Shown here: positions 34,356 to 43,132 of the stretch, in pieces
Layout: each line of letters starts with the position of its first letter
Numbering within the stretch: the first letter of the stretch is position 1
Assembly: GCA_035541215.1 (NCBI GenBank)
Contig: DATKNV010000013.1
Coordinates: 1-64,000 of the forward strand
Reading direction: 5' to 3'
Source of the DNA: DASZHJ01 sp035541215
GTDB taxonomy: Bacteria; Pseudomonadota; Alphaproteobacteria; ATCC43930; CGMCC-115725
Length of the DNA: 64,000 nt
Made by a program: the position numbers and the translations under genes
The notes under the pieces: model-generated
Databases searched by the model: none
The model's input: only the letters and a program-made list of their open reading frames with translations
What the model was told of the DNA's origin: nothing

Positions 34356-36575
34356 TCAGGCCCTGTTGTAATAGCCCTTGTCCCGCCCGTAATAGTACGC
34401 GGAATCCGCGTAATTGTAGGATCTGTGCCGGCGCGTGTTCACTCGCGACAGCACGGCGCCGGCGAGGTGGCCGCCGTTCGCCCGCAACTGCTTGACGGCG
34501 CCGATCACCGCCTGGCGCGGGGTACGCTCCCAGCGCACGATGTACATGGTCGTGTCCACGATATGCGACAGCACGATTGCGTCGGAGACCGCGAGCACGG
34601 GGGGCGAGTCGATCACGATGAGGTCGTAGTGCGCCCGCATTCCCTCGAGGAAGGATCGCATGTGCTGCGATCCCAGGAGATCCTGCGGGTTGGCGGTTCC
34701 GCCCTTGGCGGAGATGAAATGCATTCCCGAGCCCTCGTCCACCCGCACGACGGACTCCGGCGTCGCGCTCCCCTCGAAGAGGTCGACGAGCCCGGGCCCT
34801 TCCGCCGCACTCAGCATCTTCGCCACCCCCGGGCGGCGCAGGTCGCAATCGACCAGCAGGGCGCGCCCGCCGGAGCGCGCAACGCTGCGCGCGAGCGAGG
34901 CCGCAAACACCGTCTTGCCTTCGGAGGGCAGCGAGGAGGTCACCAGCACGAGCTTCGGCGGATTGTCGACGTCCGAGAACCGGAGCGCCGTTCGGACCGA
35001 TCGGATCGCCTCGGAGTATTGCGAGACGGGCTCCGCCACGACGACGCGTTCCGGCCGCTTGCCGCGCGCAAGCTGCGGCACCATGCCGAGGGTCGGCAAG
35101 GCCAGCGATTTTTCCAGCTGGTCCGAGGTCCTGAATCCGTTGTCGAGCCGCTCGAGCATGAGCGCTATCAAGACGCCGCAGAACAGCGCCGCCGCCGCCG
35201 CGACGCTCAGATAGAGCGATTTGTTCGGATAGGACGGACCCGCCGGCGGGGTCGCCACCGCGACCGCGCGCGCGTCCGGTTGCTGGATATCCTCTTGCAC
35301 GCTGGTCTGCTGGAACCGCTTGAGGAAATCCTCATAGAGCGCCTTGCTCGCCTGCGCCTCGCGCTCGAGCTCGGCGAGCTGCACCTGGGCCTTGTCCTGC
35401 TCGGTGGTGGATTGCTGCAGCTTCGCGAGCGCGGCCTTGATCGATTCCTCGCGAGCGCGCGCGACGTTCAGCTGATCGACCAGGGTACGATTGGCCGCGG
35501 CAATTTCCTGCCCGATCTTGGCGCGCACGTCGCGAATCTGCGCGGCCAGATTGATCATCGTGGGATGCTCCGACTTGTAGCGGGTCGCGAGCTCCGCCTG
35601 GTGCCGCAGCAGCTCCGCCTCCTGCTCCTTGAGCTTGTCGAGCAAGGGCGAGCTCGCGCTGCCGCGCATTTCTCGCACCGCGGCCTCTTTCTGCTGGCGG
35701 TCGGCCGTCGCGATGATCAGCTGCGAGTTGAGCTCCGCGAGCTGCTGGCTGGTCCCGGTGGTGCCGGATTGCGAGAGGTTGTGCTCCTGCTTGAAGAGCT
35801 GGACCGCGCGCTCCGCGGTCTGCACCTTCTCCCTTAGATCGGTCAGGTGGTCGTTGAGCCACGCGCTCGCGCGCCGCGTCGCCTCGAACTTGGCCTCGAG
35901 CTGATCCGTGAGATAGGCCTCGACATAGGCGTTGGCGATCTTGGCCGCGAGCTCCGGGCTCTCGGACTGCGCGCTGATCTTGATGATGTATGAGGTGCCG
36001 TCGTTGAAGGCCGCGACCCTGCCGCCGAGGGCGGGCGCGACGTCGGCCGGCGTGAGCTGACGCGGCGGCGAGGCGCCGGCGGGAGCATCGGCGGAATCGT
36101 CCCCGAGCAGCGCCGAGACCTGACGTCCGATCCAGGCCATCGGTGCGAACTTCGGAGGACGGGCGAGATAGGGGTTGAATTCGGGCTCGTTCTCGAGGCG
36201 CAGCGCGGTCGCCACGCGCTCGGCGATCCTAGGAGAAGTGATGAGCTGAACCTGGGTCGCGATCAGCATCGAGCTGTCCCCTTCGCCCGACAGCACGCTC
36301 TTGATGTCGAGCAGTTGCAGCCTCTGCTGCTCGAGCATCAGCGTGGCTTGGGCCGTGTAGCGCGGGGTCAGTTGGTAGACGTACACCGTCGCGAGCGACA
36401 TGATGACGGCGGCGAAGCCGGCGATCACGGCGATCCTCCGCCGGAGCATGGAGACGATCTCACGGAGATCGATCCCCTCGGACTCCATCTCGCGCGCGGC
36501 GACGCCGGGAAACAGCCGCTGCAGCCGCTTCGGATCTGCCTCCGCAGGAGGGCGCGCGTGCATGGTGTCGTTCAT
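34356..36575 (-). CDS. Wzc-type chain-length determinant and bacterial tyrosine autokinase
   Basis: 739 aa. N-terminal Wzz domain with a membrane helix at about 50-70 and a second at about 450-470 flanking a long coiled periplasmic region. The cytoplasmic BY-kinase domain has Walker A SLPSEGKT (about 540), Walker A' LLVDCDLRRPG and Walker B IVIDSPPVLAVSDA. A tyrosine cluster at the extreme C terminus (YNYADSAYYYGRDKGYY) is the autophosphorylation site region. It controls EPS polymerisation with Wzy and the Wza channel. Fusion of Wzz and kinase is normal for proteobacterial Wzc. Confidence 0.9.
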   Translation of the reverse strand: MNDTMHARPPAEADPKRLQRLFPGVAAREMESEGIDLREIVSMLRRRIAVIAGFAAVIMSLATVYVYQLTPRYTAQATLMLEQQRLQLLDIKSVLSGEGDSSMLIATQVQLITSPRIAERVATALRLENEPEFNPYLARPPKFAPMAWIGRQVSALLGDDSADAPAGASPPRQLTPADVAPALGGRVAAFNDGTSYIIKISAQSESPELAAKIANAYVEAYLTDQLEAKFEATRRASAWLNDHLTDLREKVQTAERAVQLFKQEHNLSQSGTTGTSQQLAELNSQLIIATADRQQKEAAVREMRGSASSPLLDKLKEQEAELLRHQAELATRYKSEHPTMINLAAQIRDVRAKIGQEIAAANRTLVDQLNVARAREESIKAALAKLQQSTTEQDKAQVQLAELEREAQASKALYEDFLKRFQQTSVQEDIQQPDARAVAVATPPAGPSYPNKSLYLSVAAAAALFCGVLIALMLERLDNGFRTSDQLEKSLALPTLGMVPQLARGKRPERVVVAEPVSQYSEAIRSVRTALRFSDVDNPPKLVLVTSSLPSEGKTVFAASLARSVARSGGRALLVDCDLRRPGVAKMLSAAEGPGLVDLFEGSATPESVVRVDEGSGMHFISAKGGTANPQDLLGSQHMRSFLEGMRAHYDLIVIDSPPVLAVSDAIVLSHIVDTTMYIVRWERTPRQAVIGAVKQLRANGGHLAGAVLSRVNTRRHRSYNYADSAYYYGRDKGYYNRA

Positions 36576-36684
36576 CTCGCCTATTCCTCTCGGTCGACGC
36601 GGACTAGGCCCTGCGCCGCTGGAATCGAAGAAATAGCAGCCGGTGTGGTTAAGAAGGTCTTACGCGGCCCTTCGCACGCGATCG

Positions 36685-37245
36685 TCAAAAGAACCGTTCG
36701 TGAATCCGGATCACGTCGCCGGGCAGGACGACGGTGTCCTCCTGCACCTCTACTTCGCTGCCTTGCGGGTTTGCTGCCCGTTTCGCCGTAATGTTATTCC
36801 TGTTGGCACGGGGCGTATAGCCGCCCGCCAGGGCCACCGCGTTGAGCACCGTCATCCCGCTGACGTAGGGGTAACTGCCGGGATTCTTGACCTCCCCCAG
36901 GATGAAGAACGGCCGATAGTTCAGCACTTCGACATTGACCCGTGGATTGACGAGATAGTCTTTCCCGTATTTCTGGGTGATCAGTTCCTGGGCCTCGCTG
37001 ATCGTGAGTCCGCCGACCTTCACCTGTCCGATTAGGGGCAATGCCACCAACCCCTGGTCGTTGACGTCGAAGTCGCCGGAAAGGTCCTTCTCGTTGAAGA
37101 CCGTGACCCGCAGCTTGTCGCCGCTGCCGAGGCGATAGCCCGCGACATCCGCCAGGGCGCAGGATGACCACAGGCCGCAGAAACCGAATATGAGCAGCCC
37201 AGCCAGCCAAAGGCGCTTCAGCATCGCGCTGCAGCGGTCACTCAT
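36685..37245 (-). CDS. Wza-type polysaccharide export protein
   Basis: 186 aa from ATG 37245, with GGTGGAG upstream. Signal peptide of about 30 residues, then the Poly_export domain (YRLGSGDKLRVTVFNEKDL) and one SLBB domain (FFILGEVKNPGSYPYVSG). The short form, half the length of E. coli Wza, with a single SLBB domain is common in alphaproteobacteria. No clear lipobox is visible; the exit site looks like A-L-A. It forms the periplasmic/outer-membrane channel for the polymer made by the locus. Confidence 0.85.
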   Translation of the reverse strand: MSDRCSAMLKRLWLAGLLIFGFCGLWSSCALADVAGYRLGSGDKLRVTVFNEKDLSGDFDVNDQGLVALPLIGQVKVGGLTISEAQELITQKYGKDYLVNPRVNVEVLNYRPFFILGEVKNPGSYPYVSGMTVLNAVALAGGYTPRANRNNITAKRAANPQGSEVEVQEDTVVLPGDVIRIHERFF

Positions 37246-37276
37246 TCGAGGCTCCACCTCTCATACCCGGCAGCCG

Positions 37277-38740
37277 TCAGTAGGCCAGTTTCACGGCGAA
37301 GAGCGCTTGGAGGCGGTTATAGCCGCTGTTGGCCACGTTCGAGTTGCGCTGGCTGTAATTGAGGTCCGCAGTGGCGGTCCAGCGTCGGCTCAGCAGGTAT
37401 TTGACGCCCGCATCGACGCCGAAGGTTCCATCGACGCGGGGATTGCCTTGGTAGGCGTCGTGCACGTAGCCGACGGAGCCAAGCAAGAGCAGGTTTCGCA
37501 GCAATTCGTGCTGGACCGTCAATTGAGCGCCCGTCTCGAGCGAGCTCGACGCGGCCGGGTTCTCGAGCGTGGTCTCCGCGACGGACTCCGAGAACGACCC
37601 GATGACGGACGTAAGCGGGGTCGCATTCCAGATCAAGTTGCCGCCGAAGGAGATGCCGCTGGGCGACTTGAGAAGCGGATTCTCGTAATGCTGCCGCAGA
37701 TAGCCCACATAAACTTCGCCGGCCAGGATGCGCGTGATCTCGATCGCGGTACCGGCGTCGACCTCCCAGCCATGCGAGTTTCGCCGAATACCCTGCGAGG
37801 CAGGCGTGCAGGGGCTGGGCGTGCATTCCTGGCTGAAGTACTGCCGCTCGTTGCCGACCAGGCGAATGAAGGCGTTGTAGCCCGGCTGGATTTCGTATTG
37901 CAGGCGCGGTGCGATCACGTACTCGTTGCGATCGCGGAATTGCTGATTGATCGTCGCGCCGGTGACGCCGTTCACGGCATTGTTGAAATCGTAGGACGTG
38001 AAGGTGGTGTCGACACGCAGCCCGAGCACGCCGACCATGTGCACGTAGGAGAGGTCCGCCCCCATGACCACGTATTGCGTGGGGTTCTTGCCGAAGACCG
38101 CGTTCGGAGAGGAGCGGTCCTCGTGCTGGAGCTGATAGAGCGCGTCGGCCGCGAAATACTCCCCGTTCGAGATGTCGTAGCGACCGCCCACATCGGTCGA
38201 GAAGTTGTTCACGTTCTCCGTCGTGTGGGTGGCGTATTGGCGAAAGTCGCCGCCGACGGTGGCCCCGAGCGCGTGCCTGCTCCAATCCGACTTTATGCCC
38301 ACGGCCGGTATCTCGTGGACGAAGAAGTCGCTCAGCGCGCCGGTCTCGGTCGCAAAGATATTGCTGTCGTAAGTGCCCGCGAGCGAGAGGCTCGGGTTGA
38401 CGATGAAGGATCCCCACCGAATTCCCAGCGGGTCGTAATCGGGCCGAGCGCGATTGAATACCGTCTCGCTCCGGGGCCCGACGGCCGCTGGTTCCAATGA
38501 ATTGCCCGGCCAAGCCGGGAAGGGGCCGACTACCGGGGTCTGGGCGACGGCCATGCCGCCGGTCAGTGCGAGCGCCAACGCCCCGGCCGCGGCGACCAGG
38601 CTTCGTGCTCGTGGCCAGCCCCTTCTACGAGGATATGCGTTCCGGCTGCGCGTAAGGAAGCTGGGCCGAGTATGTGCCATTGCTGCCAGGCGCGCCGAGG
38701 GAGAAGGCGCAGTAGCAGCCGTCGAACTCGCAATGTGCAC
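37277..38740 (-). CDS. Outer-membrane beta-barrel protein of the EPS locus
   Basis: 487 aa if started at GTG 38740, which has GGGGAGC 7 bases upstream; ATG 38680 is the alternative (467 aa, weaker signal). A signal peptide ends near GGMAVAQ. The rest is a chain of alternating amphipathic strands (PSLSLAGTYDSNIFAT, GGRYDISNGEYFAADALY, and so on) ending in an aromatic-rich strand LFAVKLAY, typical of a BBP2-type barrel. Such barrels accompany Wza-type export in PEP-CTERM/EPS organisms and probably form the final outer-membrane pore. Confidence 0.75.
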   Translation of the reverse strand: MHIASSTAATAPSPSARLAAMAHTRPSFLTRSRNAYPRRRGWPRARSLVAAAGALALALTGGMAVAQTPVVGPFPAWPGNSLEPAAVGPRSETVFNRARPDYDPLGIRWGSFIVNPSLSLAGTYDSNIFATETGALSDFFVHEIPAVGIKSDWSRHALGATVGGDFRQYATHTTENVNNFSTDVGGRYDISNGEYFAADALYQLQHEDRSSPNAVFGKNPTQYVVMGADLSYVHMVGVLGLRVDTTFTSYDFNNAVNGVTGATINQQFRDRNEYVIAPRLQYEIQPGYNAFIRLVGNERQYFSQECTPSPCTPASQGIRRNSHGWEVDAGTAIEITRILAGEVYVGYLRQHYENPLLKSPSGISFGGNLIWNATPLTSVIGSFSESVAETTLENPAASSSLETGAQLTVQHELLRNLLLLGSVGYVHDAYQGNPRVDGTFGVDAGVKYLLSRRWTATADLNYSQRNSNVANSGYNRLQALFAVKLAY

Positions 38741-38825
38741 GATAAATGCTCCCCGACCTCTCGACCCGACAATCCTCTAACCTCATGGTTAATACTATAA
38801 CAACGAGGCGGATTGACCCGGCACT

Positions 38826-39371
38826 TTAGGGAGTCGTGGTCTGGCTCGAGGGTGGATCGGTGTGCGGGGCCACCAGCGGTGCCCCGATATTCGACCGCCC
38901 GCCGGTACCGAGGTTAGGACCGGGATTGAAAGCCAACTGGGTGATCGCACTCGTGATCTGAGCGCCTGCCTCGGGAACGGCATTCTCGAGGGCGGCGACG
39001 ATTCCTGGCGCAGCATTTTCTTGCTGCCCCGGGGGTAAGGCTTCGATGACCGCGATGAGAATGGCCGCCACCTGGGTCGGCGAGGCAGAAGCCGCGGTCG
39101 CCGCGACGTCCGCGGCGTCGCCTGGGCAGCGGCTCACCGCAAGACCGGCGATATCGCCCGCGAGATCCTGATGCGCGGCGACCTGCTGCTTGACCACGGC
39201 ATCGAGCGCGGCGGAATCGCAACTCGACTGAGTGATCGCGCTGACGACGTCTTGCGGAAGCGGTTGCGGCGTCTCCTGCGCCTGGGCAACTTGCGCGGCA
39301 TGACTAATGGAGGCACCGAGCATCACACCGGTACCGATGACTAAGGCCGCGAGCGCCCGGGAGCCGAACAT
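38826..39371 (-). CDS. Secreted helical protein of unknown function, 181 aa
   Basis: ATG 39371 has GGAGG 7 bases upstream. A signal peptide (about 1-26, ISHAAQ) precedes a Gln/Ala-rich helical domain with two Cys (in SSCDSAA and SRCPGDA), which could form a disulphide. A low-complexity tail ends in PPSSQTTTP. Being next to the outer-membrane barrel and Wza, it may be a periplasmic EPS accessory protein. I do not recognise the family. Confidence 0.6.
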   Translation of the reverse strand: MFGSRALAALVIGTGVMLGASISHAAQVAQAQETPQPLPQDVVSAITQSSCDSAALDAVVKQQVAAHQDLAGDIAGLAVSRCPGDAADVAATAASASPTQVAAILIAVIEALPPGQQENAAPGIVAALENAVPEAGAQITSAITQLAFNPGPNLGTGGRSNIGAPLVAPHTDPPSSQTTTP

Positions 39372-39571
39372 CAAGGTACCTCCGTGAGCCGGGGATCAAA
39401 TCGATGGAGAAACTTTGTGCAAAAATACAGTCAAGGCGCGATCTCGCGCCATCGCCCAAAAAGGGCGTCCGAGTGAATATAAAACCGCCTCATGAGGGCG
39501 GAGAAATTTACTATGATCAAAGCCTTAACGGCATGGCCCGGCGCGGGCAGCGCTTCTGCGCTCCCGCCGCA

Positions 39572-40324
39572 TCAGAGGAACCGGATTTCATCCCCTTCGA
39601 GGACGAGGCAGGTTAGCCTGCCGGTCGCGTAGGCCCCCGTATCGATCCCAATTCGGTTCGGCAGGATTTCCGGCTCGGTCCCGAAGGAATGGCCGTGGAC
39701 GATCACCTTGCCATGGAAAGCGGTCGATTCCAGGAATTCCCTGCGGATCCATATGAGGTCGGCATCGTTTTGGCGCTCGAGCGGAACGCCTGGGCGGACC
39801 CCGGCATGCACGAACATGTAATCGCCGACGACGATGGAACGAGGAAGGCCCGCTAGGAACCTGCGGTGCACCTCGGGGAGCCTCTGGCGGAGCCTCTGCT
39901 GTGCGGCAAGCAGTCGCTCCTCGTACCGGCCGGTCCCGGCGCTGGCGACCCCGTAGCTCAGCAGCGTCTCGAGCCCGCCAAACGCAAGCCACTCCGGACC
40001 GCAGGCAGCGTCGTCCAAGAATTGCAGGAGCATCGCCTCGTGATTGCCGAGGAGATGCGTCGCCGTGACCCCCGCCAGCGGGCGGGATAGCAGCATCTCC
40101 ACGACCTCCCGGCTCGAGGGACCGCGATCGATGTAGTCGCCGAGATAGATGACGTGCTTGCGCGGCTGCGGGGCTCGACTTGCGTCTGCCTCGATCCTCG
40201 CATGCAGCGCCGCCAATAGATCCGCGCGGCCGTGCACGTCGCCGATTGCATAGACCCTGAGGTCGCGCGGCAGGGCTGCCGCTCTCCGCTCCCGCCTTCT
40301 CGATGCCGCGAAGAAGCGAAACAT
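39572..40324 (-). CDS. PPP-family metallophosphatase (serine/threonine phosphatase or ApaH-like)
   Basis: 250 aa. The full PPP metal motif set is visible: GDVHGR, GDYIDRG, GNHE and VIVHGHS, plus a His in FVHAGVRPG. It starts at ATG 40324. It is cytoplasmic. Family members remove phosphate from proteins or hydrolyse dinucleoside polyphosphates. Next to a tyrosine autokinase locus, a protein phosphatase role is attractive, but tyrosine-kinase partners are normally of another family (low-molecular-weight PTP), so the target is open. Confidence 0.8.
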   Translation of the reverse strand: MFRFFAASRRRERRAAALPRDLRVYAIGDVHGRADLLAALHARIEADASRAPQPRKHVIYLGDYIDRGPSSREVVEMLLSRPLAGVTATHLLGNHEAMLLQFLDDAACGPEWLAFGGLETLLSYGVASAGTGRYEERLLAAQQRLRQRLPEVHRRFLAGLPRSIVVGDYMFVHAGVRPGVPLERQNDADLIWIRREFLESTAFHGKVIVHGHSFGTEPEILPNRIGIDTGAYATGRLTCLVLEGDEIRFL

Positions 40325-40574
40325 CGGCCTATCCCGCCCCCTGCGCGTTCCCACGACGAGCCCGCGCAGACGCCGGCCTCGGCTCGCCGCAGCCGTGCCT
40401 CGACGACACCTCCTCGCGTCGCGCATCGGGCCGAACGGAGGCGCTTCGACCCAATTGAGCGCCTCCATGAACCGGCAGCCGATTCGGCCCGTCTAATGCA
40501 ATGCGCAGGGGCGGGAGGACGCAGCGCCGACCGCCCCCGTGACGCGAAGAAGAAGAAGAACCTTGAGGGGCGCG

Positions 40575-41186
40575 ATGAGGTCCGGACTTTGCCTTGCCGC
40601 CGTCGCGCTGAGCGCCATTGGCTTCGCGGTTTTCGACCCCGCCTCGGCGGGGACGCGCATGGAGACCGCCGCCCCCGCGGTGCCGCCGGCGGGGTTTCTC
40701 GGCTTCTGCCTCAAGCACCTCCCGGATTGCACGGGCAGGACGAGCGGCGGCGGAGTCGAGCTCACGCCCGAGCGGCTGCGTCTGCTGCAGTCCGTGCAGG
40801 CCCAGGTCAACGCCGCCATAGCGCCGTGCGAGGATCCCACGCACAGCTGGGACTATCCGACCGATGGGACCGGCGATTGCAACAGATACGCTCTGGAGAA
40901 ACGACGAGAGCTCATCGAGCGCGGCTGGCCCCGAGGGTCTGCGTTGCTGGCGACGGCGATCACCGAGACCGGCGAAGACCATCTGGTCGTCGTCGCCAGG
41001 ACCGATCGCGGAGACCTCGTCCTGGACAATCGCGTGGCGCCCGTCGTGGATTGGGCGGAATTGCCGTATCGGTGGATATCGATTCAAAGTGACCGGAGCC
41101 CGGTCCAGTGGCTCAGCGTCGTCAGCAGCCCGGCGGCCGCCGGCGGAACGTCGACACCGCGCCGCGCGCCATCCGCGGCTCGCTAG
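40575..41186 (+). CDS. Bacterial transglutaminase-like cysteine peptidase (BTLCP)
   Basis: 203 aa from ATG 40575 with GAGGGG just upstream. Signal peptide (about 1-24), then the BTLCP domain: catalytic Cys in GDCNRYALEKRREL, His in EDHLVVVARTDRG and Asp in LVLDNRVAP, with WISIQ at the end. The family is periplasmic and common in alphaproteobacteria. LapG, its best studied member, cleaves a surface adhesin under c-di-GMP control. The local neighbours (EPS genes) fit a role in surface attachment, but no LapD-like receptor is in the window. Confidence 0.8.
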   Translation: MRSGLCLAAVALSAIGFAVFDPASAGTRMETAAPAVPPAGFLGFCLKHLPDCTGRTSGGGVELTPERLRLLQSVQAQVNAAIAPCEDPTHSWDYPTDGTGDCNRYALEKRRELIERGWPRGSALLATAITETGEDHLVVVARTDRGDLVLDNRVAPVVDWAELPYRWISIQSDRSPVQWLSVVSSPAAAGGTSTPRRAPSAAR

Positions 41187-41215
41187 TCGCACCTCGCCGG
41201 GAACGAGCGTCGGAT

Positions 41216-41803
41216 CTAGCTGCACGCGAGCCCTCCGCTCTGCAACCCGAGGCCGATCGCGCGAAAGAGCGTTTCCGCGTGGAGTTGGCGCCCGTGAAAC
41301 ACGACGAGCACCAGCGCTGCCGCGAGGAGGAGTGTGCTGACGGGCAGACCGGCTCGTGACCTCGGAAAATTGCGCAAGGTCAGCACCGCGAGCGCGCCCG
41401 CCCCGATCAGGAGACCGAAAGCCACCTCGGTGAAGGTATGGCTGCTCAGGAGGACGCGCGATGCCGCGATCCCCGCAACCCCTGCGATTGCAGCGAGGAC
41501 GATCGCAAGGCGACGCCAGCCCTCTGTCTCCGCTGCGGCGAGGAGCGCGAGGCTGCCGTAAATCAGCGTGCTCAGGCTGGTGTGGCCGCTCGGACTATGG
41601 AGCGTATGGGCCGGCGGGCAGACGAAGAACGCGACCTTCAGCAGCGCGGTCCCACCCATGCAGAATCCCGCGGCCATCGCCCAGCACAGCGCGTCCTGCC
41701 TCGTGCGCGCAAAGCGCAGCCACAACAGGACCAAGACCGTCAGCGGAAGGAGCACCGCCAGATCGCCGAAATCCGTGAGTGCTATGAGGGCGTCTTGGGC
41801 CAT
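41216..41803 (-). CDS. PAP2-family membrane phosphatase
   Basis: 195 aa, about 6 membrane helices. The phosphatase motifs are HSPSGHTSL and SRVLLSSHTFTEV (second His), with a less clear first K-x6-RP motif. Such enzymes recycle undecaprenyl pyrophosphate to the monophosphate, which matches its position next to the initiating transferase of the EPS locus. Stop at 41216 and ATG at 41803. Confidence 0.8.
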   Translation of the reverse strand: MAQDALIALTDFGDLAVLLPLTVLVLLWLRFARTRQDALCWAMAAGFCMGGTALLKVAFFVCPPAHTLHSPSGHTSLSTLIYGSLALLAAAETEGWRRLAIVLAAIAGVAGIAASRVLLSSHTFTEVAFGLLIGAGALAVLTLRNFPRSRAGLPVSTLLLAAALVLVVFHGRQLHAETLFRAIGLGLQSGGLACS

Positions 41804-41825
41804 GATGTCCCGCGCGCTTCGGGTC

Positions 41826-43094
41826 TCAGAGTGGATTACCCTGCGCTCGCAGGCCCGCCTGCGCCGCCTTGCCGCTCAACGAGGCGAGCCGCGCCTCCAG
41901 CTCCTGCAGGATCGTCTCGGAGTGCATCGACTTCCTTGCGAGCCGTGCCGCAGCCTCCCCCATCGCCCGGCGCCGTCCCGGGTCCGCCGCCAAATCGCGG
42001 ATCGCAGCCGCGAGCGGCACGGGATCCTCGGGCGGAGTGACGACACCGGCCTCGACGAGCGCGCGGTCGAGCTCCGACTCGCGCGGAGCCATCGCGATGA
42101 CCGGCCGGCCCGAGGCCAGCATGGCCAGGAGCTTGGAGGGCATGACGAGATCGCTCGCCTCGCGCCGCTGCGGCAGCAGGTGAATATCCGCGACGTTGAG
42201 GAACTCGTTGAACCGCGCCGCCGGCTGCAGCGGCAGGAACCTGACGTTCCCGAGCTCTCGCGCGGAGGCTTCGAGCTCCGCGCGCGCGGGCCCCGCGCCC
42301 GCCAATAGGAAGAGCGGTGAGCTCTCGCCGCTGCCCACGAGCGACCGCGCCGCCGCTATCACGTGCTCGAGCCCTTGCTTGCGACCCATGCTTCCGGAAT
42401 AGAGGACACAGCAGCGATCCTCGGGAATGCCGAGCTCGCGCCGGAGCGCCACCGGGCACGAGAGCGGCTTGAAGGCGTCGGTGTCGACCCAGTTCGGGAA
42501 CAGGAGGAGACGCTCGCGCGGCACGCCCTTGCGCTCGATCGCCTCGAGCATGCGCGAGGAGATCGTGGAGACGCGATCGAAGCGTCGCATCAGCCAGCGC
42601 TCGAGCCGGCGCCCGAGCGCGACGGCCGGGCGATTGCGGATGAATCCGAGCTCGAAGGCGGCATCGAGCTCGAGGTCGAGCACGTGCAGCCAGGCCTTCG
42701 CGCGCATGAGACGCGCAGCGAGCCACGCCGCGGGGGCCGAGAACTGCGTCGGGGCCATCACCATGACGACGTCGGCCCGGCCGCGCGGAATCTGCGCGAG
42801 GGCGGCGGGGATGCAGGAAAGGCCGAAGGACGAAAGATGCAGGATTCGCCGGAGCCCGGTCTGCCGGCGCGGCACGTAGAGCGGACAGCGGACGACGCGA
42901 CAACCCTCCCAGGTCTCGGAACGCCAGGTCCAGCCGGCCCATCCCGGCCGCTTCCATTCGGGATAATAGGGGCGCGTCGTGACGACGGTGACGTCGTGGC
43001 CGCGCCGAGCGAGCCAAGCGGCCATCTCGCCGGTGTACTTGCCGATCCCCGTGAGCTCGGGCGCGAAGTTCAAGCCGATGATCAGCAGACGCAT
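41826..43094 (-). CDS. WcaI-like glycosyltransferase family 4
   Basis: 422 aa from ATG 43094. The N terminus RLLIIGLNFAPELTGIGKYTGEMA and the conserved segment VTTRPYYPEW are characteristic of WcaI. The donor domain has CVLYSGSMGRKQGLEHV and ASDLVMPSKLLAMLASG. The C-terminal helix packs back on the N domain. It would add a sugar to the lipid-linked intermediate made by the WcaJ-type enzyme encoded 38 bases upstream in the same direction. Confidence 0.85.
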   Translation of the reverse strand: MRLLIIGLNFAPELTGIGKYTGEMAAWLARRGHDVTVVTTRPYYPEWKRPGWAGWTWRSETWEGCRVVRCPLYVPRRQTGLRRILHLSSFGLSCIPAALAQIPRGRADVVMVMAPTQFSAPAAWLAARLMRAKAWLHVLDLELDAAFELGFIRNRPAVALGRRLERWLMRRFDRVSTISSRMLEAIERKGVPRERLLLFPNWVDTDAFKPLSCPVALRRELGIPEDRCCVLYSGSMGRKQGLEHVIAAARSLVGSGESSPLFLLAGAGPARAELEASARELGNVRFLPLQPAARFNEFLNVADIHLLPQRREASDLVMPSKLLAMLASGRPVIAMAPRESELDRALVEAGVVTPPEDPVPLAAAIRDLAADPGRRRAMGEAAARLARKSMHSETILQELEARLASLSGKAAQAGLRAQGNPL

Positions 43095-43132
43095 GCTCGC
43101 AATGCTCCCCAGCCCCTGTTCGAGCGCGGGAC

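Noticed and set aside
39404..39616. A 70-codon plus-strand reading between the secreted protein and the phosphatase
   Set aside because: It overlaps the convergent phosphatase gene, has no clear ribosome binding site and no recognisable domain. A small gene cannot be excluded, but I cannot support it.
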